From positions 159,323-223,322 of the forward strand of contig CAJNDS010000117.1 in NCBI GenBank assembly GCA_905221605.1: DNA of 64,000 bases. Direction: 5' to 3'. This stretch comes from Symbiodinium natans. Taxonomy: Eukaryota > Sar > Dinophyceae > Suessiales > Symbiodiniaceae. The notes beneath the pieces are model-generated. The model searched no databases. It saw nothing but the letters and a program-made list of their open reading frames with translations, and was not told where the DNA came from. The stretch's first letter is position 1. Each line of letters opens with the position of its first letter. Shown here one piece after another: positions 23,657-34,259 of this stretch. The position numbers and the translations under genes were made by a program.

Positions 23657-24130
23657 GCCTCGATTACAATCAGCGGTGGCACTTTCCTCAAGAAGCATGG
23701 CATCCAGGAGCCGAGCTTACAGCTACGGGGGGTTTTTTGGAGAGCTTGCAGCAGTTGGAAGGAAGTCTTTTTGGTGGCTTTGCAGTCTGTGGGGGATGTC
23801 AATTCCCTTCCTTTCCGACTGTCGCAGGATGCCCTGGAGACGATTTTGGCAGAGTTGGAGGATGCGAAGCCTTCCGACCCCTGGACGAGCCTACAGGCAG
23901 AGTTCTCAGTTCTCGGGCTCAAGACCGTTTCAACTTCGCTTATTGTACCTGAGCATCCATTCCTTCAGCGCCACCTACTTGAGCACTCATTCAGATTCCG
24001 TGTCTGTGCGCTTGGAGCTATATGGAATGGGGAGCTTCTTTCAAAGTAGCACGCCATCCAAGGCTGCGCTGCAAGAGAAGTCATGCAAGAAGGCCAAGAT
24101 GGACGAGGAGGCGCGGCGCACCCGCACCAC
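23657..24130 (+). CDS. Candidate exons, unknown protein
   Basis: Three coding-like pieces on the + strand. From about 23657, after GCGAAG^G, comes LDYNQRWHFPQEAWHPGAEL. Exon 23828-23896 (AG^G to GC donor, phase 0) reads DALETILAELEDAKPSDPW, an acidic helix. From about 24095, after AAG^G, comes AKMDEEARRTR. They suit one gene, but the family is not recognised. Confidence 0.35.
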
Positions 24131-25282
24131 CCACACCATCCCACACCCACGCCCACATTCTCACTTGGAAGGGCCTTTCTAGCGCGATTGGCCTGCATTT
24201 TTTCCTGTGAGGTCTGCTGGACCGCCTTTCCATCGAGCTGACCTCAGCAGTGAGCAGGTACCTGTGCCTCACTGCCTCAGAATCACGCACTTTCTGAATG
24301 TTGAACGGACTCGTCCACTACAGCTTAGGCCCGGAGATTTGGTTTGGCGAGAGGCAGGGGGGCGGGTGGCCTCTGCATTGAGCACACCGTCGACATTTCC
24401 CCAGGGCCCATACTGTCAAGCCTTTGCTTTTGATGCTTTTCTGTTCGGATGATGGTTGTTTGCCCGTATAAAACCTTCTTGTTGTTATTGTGCTGTCTGC
24501 ATTTGGACGACCCGATATCCATGAACTCGGCAAAAGGAGATAGGGGTGTACCCTGGTTAAAGTTCGGAGTGCTGGCAGCCTGTGACCCTAAAACCCTAGG
24601 ACCCTGCAAATCAAGACCTTTGAGTTGCCAGGCCGCCAAAGCACGATCAGAAGCAGGCGCCTTGGCTTAGATGGGCTTTGTTTGGGGCTATGTATCTTGT
24701 CAGATTGTTCGTCCCGCTCCTCTTGGAACGAATCTGAGTAGTTCTTTTTCGCCCTGGTCTTATGTCTGTTGTATTGTAGCCAAAGGCAGGAGGTTTGTTG
24801 GGTTTTCAGATCCACTTCGGGATTGATGCCAAGATGTTGCATGACACCCTGCTTCGTCCATGCCTGCGCCGACGCAGCAGATCATACTGTGTAGTTGGTA
24901 AGTCATTGTACCCTCCACACGTCACTGGTGTTCCTCAGAGGACATTAGAGAACCTCGTGTGCGTGGATCTTGCGCGACAGGAACCAGTTCCGGCGTGGCA
25001 TCGATCGTCTGCAAGGGCCAGGACGCAACAGACACGCCATGCTCGCGGCTCACCTAGGTGCTGCCTTGTAGCTATCCAAGATGAAGCGTGCGAGCCAGGG
25101 TGTAGCCGGCCCCAGGCGTCTTTTTTGTGACATGGGCTCGGGAACCGTTCCTCCTTGTGGCAAACCCCCCACCACGAAATTTCGTTGCCTGCAGGGAGGT
25201 GTCCAAGACCGGCCCCATGACACAAGTATATACGAACGTAACAGGGTGGGCCCGGGGACGGGGGGGCGGACACTGCAACGTA

Positions 25283-25440
25283 GTGCCATGGATCGTCAAC
25301 AAAGTACTTGTAGCTGATTTGTGCCATCCATGCTGTCACCTCCTCCAGCTCCAGCTGTGCGGTGAAGGACCGGAGTTTCCCCGTGGATCCAAAAGACACT
25401 GTCCGAGGCTTTGCTCGGCAACAGAGGATTGAACGAGAGT
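25283..25440 (-). CDS. Possible minus-strand exon
   Basis: On the minus strand this region reads KPRTVSFGSTGKLRSFTAQL, then EEVTAWMAQISYKYFVDDPW, ending at a GT donor. It looks more coding than the + strand frames here. If real it is the only minus-strand gene piece in the window and would break the + strand block. The acceptor would be AG^C rather than AG^G, which lowers confidence. Confidence 0.28.
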
Positions 25441-25561
25441 TTGTGCGCTGGTGCTGAGTATTGGAAGAAAGGTACACAAACTCAACACAGCTTCTGATGA
25501 AGACCGTATGCAACTGCATGCGAGAATCGTTCATTACATTAGGAGGTACGTTTACTCTAAG

Positions 25562-25615
25562 GCACTGGTTCTCATCGACATGCAGTTCGACTTTCTGGAG
25601 TCTACCGGACGAGTT
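25562..25615 (+). CDS. Isochorismatase-type N-terminal exon
   Basis: After CTCTAAG^G the frame reads ALVLIDMQFDFLESTGRVGQ. This is the N-terminal strand of isochorismatase/cysteine hydrolases, where the Asp of IDMQ is catalytic. No downstream exons were found nearby. The remaining parts of such a fold occur about 10 kb further on (35.8-37.9 kb), with the ankyrin and RCC1-like genes in between. Either this is a second broken copy, or one gene spans others; the first is more likely. Confidence 0.4.
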
Positions 25616-25649
25616 GGCCAGCATTACAAGGCGTACAGCCTTGTCATAG

Positions 25650-26828
25650 AAACGCTTTGAGATGCAGTTTCAGCGAGCTGCCAGACGATGCTTGCGTCGC
25701 AAGTAGTAATGTCCCTTCCTGCTTCGTTGGCCCTGCTGGCCGGACTTCTTTGTGGCTGCAGGCATGTTGAAAACTTGCTGACAGGGACGTGCAACGCCCA
25801 GCCAATCCTACCAACAAGCTAAGGGTTACCTCATGCATCTCGTGATACATCGTGTGTGTCGATAGCTGTGCCTATGCGCTATGGCTGTGGACGCGCGGCT
25901 CTCGGAGCAGCTGCTTACCGCTTCTAACAAGGCCAGGGCATGAACATAGCGATAGTAGCAATGGTGAGCATCTTATGCACCTGCAGATTCTGATTCAGTA
26001 TGCAGTCATACGAACAGTTGAATGAAGATGTCTTGTCTTCATCGCCTCAATCATGAGAGTATTACTCCTACGTATCCTTTGAATCAGAAGAGCACATGTG
26101 CAAAATGGACAGCGATCCGCTGAAGACGCAGAACCAAGTGTTTCATGTAAGGTCAAATCCACAAACAGATGCTGTTCATGAGTTTCCATTCATGGATTCG
26201 ACATGCAGTTGGTAATCATGATTGTATGGAACAATCTGGGAATGTATCGTGCATACAGGTGTTTTGTCGAGATTTTGACGTGTAAGCATGGTTGTACTAA
26301 GCTAACAGAGAAAGAGAAGGTGGATCATGGGACCAAGCAGGTATATCGCAGGACAACAGTAGACAAATAGTAGTATGGGGCATAGGGAAGGGAGCTGAGG
26401 ACGCTCAGTCGTCTAGGCCTTGGCTTGAGGCCTCGGTACCAGAATGTGCCAACAGAATCTAAAGAAATCCTGGCGTTGTCAGTTGTATGGTAGTTAACTT
26501 GTTGTGATTGCTTCTTGTGTCACTAAATAAACACATCATCACACTACTAGGAGTTCAGTTCTTTTGAGCTGAGTAATGAATGTGATTGGAGGGGTGTTCA
26601 AGGTTTGAGGCTTGGGATGCATGTGTAAATTGAAAGAGAAGAAGCCGATGGCAGGGGCTGGTGGGCCTGGTGCCACTTCTCCTGCAGAAAGGCGCGTCTG
26701 TCAATTGGACCCGCCGGGGGCCTCAGCCACAGTTTGGGTTTTCACACCTGCTTCCGGGAGAGGCCACCGGACAAGATAGCAACCGTTTACAGAGGACTTC
26801 CCAAAAGCGTCGGCATGCTGTATGAGCA
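25650..26828. other. No supported gene
   Basis: No motif or exon chain seen on either strand. Confidence 0.45.
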
Positions 26829-27013
26829 GTGCCTATACTAGGCCTTTGGCCAGCATTCAAGGCCAAACGTTTTCCTCATGGCACGAGAGCATCTGCGGAA
26901 GTCTAAAGGGAGAGCTCCTCGTTTTGTTCATGCGATGGAGCCCTGGGATGAGATTCCGCACATCTACAGTGTTTGCAGCACGTGTGGCTACGTGCCACAT
27001 GCAAGGGCTGCGG

Positions 27014-27052
<39 letters not shown>

Positions 27053-27431
27053 GGCATGTGAGCAGCATATCTTATCACGACAGAAGCTGCACTTCGGTAC
27101 TGCATGGGTTCACCCGCGCCATATGAAAAACTACAGGGGGGCATGCATGCGGTGCATACCCCACAAGGTCAGGCGACTGAGTAGGTTGTGATGGCTAGCG
27201 GCTAATGGCGAGGTGCATGACGGTGCCTATACTAGGCCTTTGGCCAGCATTCAAGGCCAAACGTTTTCCTCATGGCACGAGAGCATCTGCGGAAATCTAA
27301 AGGGAGAGCTCCTCGTTTTGTTCATGCGTTGGAGCCCTGGGATGAGATTCCGCACATCTACAGTGTTTGCAGCACGTGTGACTACGTGCCACATGCAAGG
27401 GTTGCGGTGGTGCTGCTGCTGCTGCCGCCGC

Positions 27432-27467
<36 letters not shown>

Positions 27468-28694
27468 GGCATGTGAGCCGCATATCTTATCACGACAGAA
27501 GCTGCACTTTGGTACTGCATGGGTTTCAGCCGCGCCATTTGAAAAACTACAGGGGGGCATGCATGCGGTGCATACCCCACAAGGTCAGGCGACTGAGTAG
27601 GTTGTGATGGCTAGCGGCTAACGGCGAGGTGCATGACGGTGCCTATACTAGGCCTTTGGCCAGCATTCAAGGCCAAACGTTTTCCTCATGGCACGAGAGC
27701 ATCTGCGGAAGTCTAAAGGGAGAGCTCCTCGTTTTGTTCATGCGTTGGAGCCCTGGGATGAGATTCCGCACATCTACAGTGTTTGCAGCACGCGTGACTA
27801 CGTGCCACATGCAAGGGTTGCGGTGCTGCTGCGGCATGTGAGCCACATACCTTATCAAGTGGCACCACAGCAGCTGCTCTTCGGTACCGCGTGGCCTTCT
27901 GTGGAGATCCGGTTGGTTCCACCGGAAAATGAACTCCGGGGCATACATTCCTCGCAAGGCGACTGACGTTGTTGTGCTGGCTAACAGCCTAGACAAGCCG
28001 TTTCAGGCAAACAAAAACCATCGGCAGAAGTCCAGTCAACATGTGCGAGCAAGTGTACCCGTTGGTCCCTTGGCAAAACACAGACGGTGCGTGACAGTGC
28101 CTATACTAGGCCTTTGGCCAGCATTCAAGGCCAAACGTTTTCCTCATGGCACGAGAGCGTCTGCGGAAGTCTAAAGGGAGAGCTCCTCGTTTTGTTCATG
28201 CGTTGGAGCCCTGGGATGAGATTCCGCACATCTACAGTGTTTGCAGCACGCGTGACTACGTGCCACATGCAAGGGTTGCGGTGCTGCTGCGGCATGTGAG
28301 CCACATACCTTATCAAGTGGCACCACAGCAGCTGCTCTTCGGTACCGCGTGGCCTTCTGTGGAGATCCGGTTGGTTCCACCGGAAAATGAACTACCGGGG
28401 GCATACATTCCTCGCAAGGCGACTGACGTTGTTGTGCTGGCTAACAGCCTAGACAAGCCGTTTCAGGCAAACAAAAACCATCGGCAGAAGTCCAGTCAAC
28501 ATGTGCGAGCAAGTGTACCCGTTGGTCCCTTGGCAAAACACAGACGGTGCGTGACGGTGCCTATACTAGGCCTTTGGCCAGCATTCAAGGCCAAACGTTT
28601 TCCTCATGGCACGAGAGCGTCTGCGGAAATCTAAAGGGAGAGCTCCTCGTCTTGTTTCCTGCGTTGGAGCCCTGGGATGAGATTCCGCACATTC
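26829..28694 (+). repeat. Five-unit tandem duplication with variable CTG tract
   Basis: Units begin at GTGCCTATACTAGGCC at 26829, 27223, 27639, 28097 and 28557, giving lengths of 394, 416, 458 and 460 bases plus a truncated fifth unit of about 138 bases. Each full unit contains GCAAGGGYTGCGGTG followed by CTG repeats: 12 perfect copies in unit 1, an interrupted longer tract (with CCGCCGCGG) in unit 2, and only two copies in units 3 and 4. Units 3 and 4 share a distinct second half (from about 27856 and 28314) and are nearly identical. Open frames (MAREHLRKSKGRAPRFVH) recur in each unit but change frame with the tract, so coding is doubtful. Confidence 0.9.
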
Positions 28695-28758
28695 ATCCCC
28701 ACAGGATGGATTGTATGAAAGAACAGGGTGCTGTGAGTGAGGCTGCCCCTTTCGTGAG

Positions 28759-30594
28759 GCGCCGATGGCTGGACACCCCTGATGTCCGCCTGCAGTGGCG
28801 GGCATTTGGCCGTGGCCCAGCTCCTCCTCGATGCAGGCGCCTCGGTGGATGCCGCAGCCGACGATGGCTTCACGGCCCTCATGGAGGCGGACTCCCTCAT
28901 GACAGCCAGACAATCTTTTAAGAATAATCAGTCGCAATCATGGCAGAACATGTGCTAAACGCCAGTGCGCACCCCGGTGCGAATGGTCACCGGGTCTTAT
29001 GATCCATAGAGGATGATAGAGGGTTAGGCTCTCAATATCTCTCAATTTCGAGGCATACACAGAGTGCTCGTAGGCGGTCTACACAGGGTCCGTAGCGGTC
29101 CAGGGAGTTCACAAGACAGGAAGGTCCACGCGAAGTTTATCGGGGGTTCCACAGCGGGTCCAGCATGGTCTTTCCCTGGAATGAGACATTTCAGGAGCCC
29201 CAGACAAGAAAGCAGGTGGGAATCTTTGCCTTTGGGTAAACCCGGTAGACGAAGGTGAATCGTGACGCAATGACGATAAACGATACGGCTAGTGACTCCA
29301 GATGTAGCCGATAGTGGCCTTGCTGAGTGGAGCAGGCTTGGGAGCTGGGGCTGGGCGACTGAGAGAAAGTCAGAAAGCACTGTTGTTTACTATGTTGTGC
29401 GAGGCCTGCACGGGCGGTCATGTGGACCTGGTTTGTCTCCTCTTGGAGCACGGGGCTAGCATTGCCCATGCCACCCCCAGTGGGCGCACGGCAGTGATTA
29501 TGGCCAGCCTGCATCTCGGCCATCACTTTGACCACTTCGCTCGGTAAGCGCAAGACGCATTTTGTAGGGTGGGGCCAGGGCGGCCCCTAGAGTGCCCCCA
29601 GAGGTTCACTGATGTTCTCTGTGTAAGGTACGGGCACACGGATGTCGTGGAGCTACTCCTGCAGAAGGGTGCTGACCCGAAGCCCAACAAGTTCACGGCG
29701 CTGCATGCTGCCTCTGGGAACGGCCAGGCCAGAGCAGTTTTTTGTGAGGCATCGAGGAGTCAGCTTCAAAGTCAAGAATTCGCTTTCTGAGGCGGGGGTG
29801 GTGCAGCTCCTTCTGAGTGGCACCGAGTTTGTGGAGTCCGAGGAGACCTCGGAGGCACTGATCTCGGCTTGTGCCAACGGGTGCCCTGGCCAAGAGATTC
29901 CAAGAGATGCCAAAGACGAGCATCGGAGCACGCATGGACATGCTGGAGCATATAGGAGCATGGTGCTGGAACTTGCAAGTCACGTACTCGGACTAGAAGA
30001 AACCGCTCTCAGCCCGCCGACACAGAGAAATCTGCATCTAAGGCACGTCGGAGTAGCCCAGTTGCTACTGGAGTTTGGGGTGTCCCCTTGCGTTTCTGCA
30101 TCGGATGGCACCACAGCCCTCATGAAGGCCGGTCATTGGCGGTTCTTTGGCTCGGCGTGTGTCTCGATTTGTCCTGTATGCGCTTGCATACGACATGTGC
30201 TGCCTGTGCAAAGGCGTGCATGGGAAGCCACAGAGAGGTTGCTGCCGAGCTCATCCTCCGTGGCGCAAACGCCACTCCGCCTGAGATTCGCAGCTTGCTA
30301 CATGTGCAATCTCTTGCAATTTCGCCATGGGCATCCATGAGCAACCAGGTGGAGGAGGCCCTGAACTCGGCCCGTCGACGGAAGATGCCCGGCGTCACCC
30401 GCGTCCTGCAGCGTGCCGTCGAAGAGGCCGAGACTATGCGAGGCCCAGGGGCTCAGAAGGAGCACCACGTTGGATACAAATGGCATGGATTGACACCACG
30501 AGTCCGAGCCATGCTTGTGTCAGGGCCACGTCCAGAACAGCGTGACCTCGAGAAGCTCGTGAGGAAAATCGAGGGGCCACCAAAGGCGCCATAG
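28759..30594 (+). CDS. Ankyrin-repeat protein, 6 exons, N-terminus missing
   Basis: Exons 28759-28886, 29404-29543, 29628-29727, 29792-29880, 30043-30127 and 30214-30594 join in frame; all acceptors are AG^G. Donors are GC, GT, GC, GT, GC. Repeat cores: GWTPLMSACSGGHLAVAQLL, GGHVDLVCLLLEHGASIA, YGHTDVVELLLQKGADP, AGVVQLLLSGTEFVE, HVGVAQLLLEFGVSP and SHREVAAELILRGANA. The C-terminal tail after the last repeat is about 100 residues, charged (NSARRRKMPGVTRVLQRAVE), ending at the stop 30592-30594. Ankyrin repeats bind proteins; no catalytic domain is visible. Two introns interrupt the repeat at the same codon (TALM[EK]^AC), implying the exon was duplicated. Upstream of 28759 the sequence runs directly into the tandem duplication, so the true first exons are either further upstream or lost. 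Confidence 0.8.
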
Positions 30595-31116
30595 GCACAA
30601 ATTGGACATGTCCGGTCAAGAGGCCAAAACAATGTCGATGGACGCGCAAGTGGAGTTGATTCTAACGTTGGGCCAGGTCCACAAGCGCTCCCGGCATCTC
30701 TCAACGGGCACCGCTTCCACCTCCACTGCTGTGGCGGAACCTTCAGCCACTTGACTCACTTTTGGCTACGGAAGGGATCCGAAGTTTTGAGGAGTACCTT
30801 CTGGAGCTTCGAGGGCAGGGCACGTGCAGGCACTTCGGCTCAGACAGGCTGAAAAGGCTAGTGGCGAGTGTGTCCTTCCGTCCAGTTCAATAAGTTCAAT
30901 CGTATGTACGTAGCTGTCGATCTGTCGATGTACATCAATGAGACACTTATATACCTACATCATTGTCATCATTGCATACTGCAGTATTCAGTAGTCTGAC
31001 TGCGATAGTGCTTTGCAGAGCATCTTCGCTGGTTGCTGAACCAAGCAGTAACCGCTGAGCCTAGAGCAGTCAGAGGAATGTCGCGTGCATAGGGTCTTGT
31101 GGCGCCGGCTATCATC

Positions 31117-32571
31117 ATGTCGGTGACCATTGAGGTGAGCTTGATAAGCGGCAGAGGAGTTTCAGTAGAAATCGATCTAGATGCTACAGTTGAAACATTG
31201 AAGCAGCGCGCACAGACTGCTTTGTCTGTGGGCAAGGGGCGCATCTTGGATTCTTCAGGAGTTCTTCTGCCTGAAGGGGCAACATTGAAAGAAGCCAAGT
31301 TGCAAAGCGGAGACTCGTTGACCTTGCAACTGGGCAGGGTTGAAGTACGCAGCAACGGACGTGCATTTGCTGCCATCCTGGGCGATGGTTCCCTCGTGAC
31401 CTGGGGCGATGGCCTGTGTGGTGGATTTCGCAATGCCGCTTTGCAAGCGAGGCTCAGGAACGTGCACCAGATCCAAGCCTCGTATTCTTCTTTTGCTGCG
31501 CTCCTGGACGATGGATCCGTCGTGGCCTGGGGCCATTTTCGATATGGTGGCGACGCCGATGCTGTTCAGGACCAGTTGAAGAATGTGCGGCAGATCCAAA
31601 GCGCTCACTGCGCATACGCTGCCATCCTGATAGATGGGTCTGTTGTGACCTGGGGTGATGCTTCTCGGGGTGCAGACAGCCGTGAAGCACAAGGTCAGCT
31701 GCAGAACGTGAAGAACATCCAAGCCACTGGAAGCGCGTTTGCTGCGATTCTAGGCGATGGATCTGTCGTGAGCTGGGGCCCAGCTGACTCAGGTGGTGAC
31801 AGCAGTGCTGCTCAAGGCCAGCTGAAAAATGTGCGGCAAATCCAAGCCTCGAGACGTGCTTTTGCTGCGATTCGGGGGGATGGAACCGTCGTGACCTGGG
31901 GTAATGCTTTACATGGTGGGGAAAGCAATACCGTGCAACATCAGCTGAAAGACGTGCAGCAGATCCAGTCCTCTGCTGGTGCTTTTGCCGCGATGCTGGG
32001 CAACGGCTCTGTTGTGACCTGGGGCAGTTCTGAATACGGTGGAAACGGTAGTGCTACACAAGAGCTGAAGAATGTGCGACACATCCAGGCCACTGAGCGA
32101 GCTTTTGCGGCGATTCTGGGCGATGGATCTGTCGTGTCGTGGGGTCCTTCAGACTTTGGTGGTGACAGCAGTGTCCTGAAAGATCATACGTGTCCCGTAG
32201 AGCAGATACAGGCTTCTAAAAGTGCCTTCGCTGCGATCCTGGAAGATGGATCGGTCGTGACTTGGGGCCATGCTGACTATGGTGGCGACAGCCTGCTTGT
32301 GCGGGATTTGCTTAAGAATGTGCACCAGATCCAAGCCACGGATAGCGCTTTTGCTGCAATTCTGGGTGATGGATCCGTGGTGGCCTGGGGCAATGCTCAG
32401 GAGGGTGGCGACAGCAGCCCCGTTCAGCATCAGCTGAAAGACGTGCAGCAGATCCAGTCCACTTCTGCTGCTTTCGCAGCCGTCTGCGCCAATGGATCCG
32501 TCGTCACCTGGGGCTGTCATATGCAGGGTGGCAATAGCAGCGGCGTGCAGTGTCACCTGCAGATCGCGTAG
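31117..32571 (+). CDS. Ubiquitin-like + RCC1-like repeat protein, intronless
   Basis: One uninterrupted frame. The first Met is at 31099, but the second, at 31117 (MSVTIEVSLISGRG), starts exactly where a ubiquitin-like fold should, so I prefer it. About 75 residues of ubiquitin-like domain (TVETLKQRAQ, LLPEGATLKEAKLQSGDSL) are followed by ten repeats of about 40 residues with the core FAAILGDGSVVTWG and linker QLKNVxQIQA. This resembles RCC1/HERC-type beta-propeller blades but shorter and more regular; such proteins are abundant in symbiodiniacean genomes. No HECT or RING domain is present, so ubiquitin ligase activity is not supported. It may be a scaffold. The absence of introns, unlike its neighbours, suggests a retroposed copy. 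No spliced-leader relic was seen upstream. Confidence 0.85.
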   Translation: MSVTIEVSLISGRGVSVEIDLDATVETLKQRAQTALSVGKGRILDSSGVLLPEGATLKEAKLQSGDSLTLQLGRVEVRSNGRAFAAILGDGSLVTWGDGLCGGFRNAALQARLRNVHQIQASYSSFAALLDDGSVVAWGHFRYGGDADAVQDQLKNVRQIQSAHCAYAAILIDGSVVTWGDASRGADSREAQGQLQNVKNIQATGSAFAAILGDGSVVSWGPADSGGDSSAAQGQLKNVRQIQASRRAFAAIRGDGTVVTWGNALHGGESNTVQHQLKDVQQIQSSAGAFAAMLGNGSVVTWGSSEYGGNGSATQELKNVRHIQATERAFAAILGDGSVVSWGPSDFGGDSSVLKDHTCPVEQIQASKSAFAAILEDGSVVTWGHADYGGDSLLVRDLLKNVHQIQATDSAFAAILGDGSVVAWGNAQEGGDSSPVQHQLKDVQQIQSTSAAFAAVCANGSVVTWGCHMQGGNSSGVQCHLQIA

Positions 32572-32891
32572 AAAATGTTCCGAATGCAGAGCAAGCTGTT
32601 GTTGTCTATTGTTGTAAAGTATTAGCCATCGAGTATACTAGACGAAATATACAATAAAATATAGTATGTATAAATTCCATAGTGTATCTAGATGTTGCAC
32701 GGTTTTGTAGTATACGATATTGTCGCATATATGGCACACTACACAGTATATCGGTACGTCAGATTGAACTATCTAGCCGTTTTCCGCCTATCTGTTTCAC
32801 CGTGTTCCAACTTTAGGGTTCAGGTGTACTCCGCAGGCAGTTGCGGAAGTCCTTAATGGAGTGCTAGCGACAGAGACAGAGACTCTCTGTA

Positions 32892-32934
<43 letters not shown>

Positions 32935-33020
32935 GCATTCAGAACGTAGATACAAATGTGATCTCACACATTCAGTTTTTTGGTTTAAGGGTTCTGGTGT
33001 TGAGGGTGGAGGGGGTGAGC
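32572..33020. repeat. 3' flank with CA/TA microsatellite
   Basis: AT-richer DNA downstream of the RCC1-like stop. A (CA)n(TA)n run lies at about 32895-32935. No gene. Confidence 0.7.
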
Positions 33021-33094
33021 TACTGCTGCTTGGGCCTTCAAACCCTAGAGGGAGAGGAAGAGAGAGAGGGGGACAGAGAGAGTGACAGAGCGAC

Positions 33095-33196
33095 GAAGAA
33101 GAAGCAGACGAAGAAGAAGAGGAGGAGGAGGAGGCGGAGGACAGGGTGAGAGGGAGAGAGAGAGCAGAAGAAGAAGAAGAAGAAGAAGAAGAAGAA

Positions 33197-33228
<32 letters not shown>

Positions 33229-33322
33229 AGAATAATAAGAAGAATAATAAGAAGAAGAATAAGAAGAATAAGAAGAAGAAGAACAAGAAGAAGAAGAATA
33301 GAAAGAAGAAGAAGAACAAGCA
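33095..33322. repeat. Purine (GAA)n tract
   Basis: About 230 bases of nearly pure purine on the + strand, dominated by GAA with GAG, GGA and AAT variants. Long Arg- or Leu-rich open frames here are artefacts of the repeat. Confidence 0.9.
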
Positions 33323-34016
33323 GGAACCCTTCACAAAAAGCTAAGGAGACGACCGCGGCTGCAGAGCACATGGACTCGTCTCCAAGGACCTCATAGCCGC
33401 CGCAACCTCCTTTCTGCCTTCCTTCTTTGTCCCTTCGGCTGTTTGTCGCTGATTGCTTTGCTTGCTTCCTTTCTTGTCTTCCTTTCTTCCCATTCCTTTT
33501 GTTTCTTGTGCTCCTGGCCTGCCTGTTCTCTCCTTGCTTTCCTTCATTCTCAGCGAGACTGCAGTGAGAGTTCTTAATTCTGGGAGGAGACAGCCTGGGA
33601 GCCCGTTTGGGACCCTGGAGCTGGGAGAGACGCGCTTTTCGCGTGCATTTGCAGGAGCGGCCAGTGATGGCCTGTTTTTATTTTTGCTTGTTTGTTCCCT
33701 TTGTTTGGTTGGTTAAGTTGTCGTGAGGGTACCATACTGGCTACGACTTGCACGAGTTGTATAGTACATTGGTAGGCGCTCAGATGTTTTCTTTGCTGTG
33801 TAGCAGGAAACGATGGTGACCAAGCTGAGACAAGTGGCTTGGCATCCAACTTCAATGCAAGCCCCTGTAGTGTCTCAGCTTTTCCGTTTCGCGTATCCTG
33901 ACTTGAGGTTGTTCCGAGGGGGAGATGGAGCTGGAGGATCCGTCCTGTCTCATGAAAGATTTCGTTTTCATGCTTTCATGCTTCATGCGGCAAGGTCAGC
34001 CACATGCGTGTGTAGG
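33323..34016. other. No supported gene
   Basis: A pyrimidine-rich stretch at about 33400-33545 follows the purine tract. No family recognised. Confidence 0.4.
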
Positions 34017-34256
34017 ATGATGTGGAAGAGGAAGGTGACCATCTTGGCGATGGTGACTATGGAGCCGAGGGTAAGGAACAGAAGGAGCAGGACCACCGCA
34101 CCCTTGGGCTAGCGCACCTTTCTGGTGCAAGCTTCTGCGAGGCGTGTTTCGGAGGGTTGTGGCCGCACTGTGCAGGAGATCAGACCAGAGGACAAGCCCT
34201 TCGTGGTGCCCTGGAGGGCGGTGCTAGAGAGACTTGACGCGCACATGGCAGTTTTC
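34017..34256 (+). CDS. Candidate exons, unknown protein
   Basis: Exon one starts after GTGTAG^G at about 34017, reads DDVEEEGDHLGDGDYGAE and ends at a strong GT donor (GTAAGG). Exon two starts at 34176 after TGCAG^G and reads EIRPEDKPFVVPWRAVLERL then DAHMAVF, ending near a GC donor. Both look coding. Their phases do not join directly, so an exon may be missing between them. Family not recognised. Confidence 0.35.
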
Positions 34257-34259
34257 AGG

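Noticed and set aside
24935-25624. Whole 229-codon minus frame as a gene
   Set aside because: Only the middle part (25283-25440) looks coding; the + strand also has an isochorismatase-type exon inside this interval.
26829-27860. CTG tracts as poly-Leu, poly-Ala or poly-Gln coding repeats
   Set aside because: The surrounding frame is not conserved between units and no splice-bounded exon fits.
31000-31116. Spliced-leader relic upstream of intronless genes
   Set aside because: I looked for the dinoflagellate leader core upstream of 31117 and 43780 and saw no convincing match.
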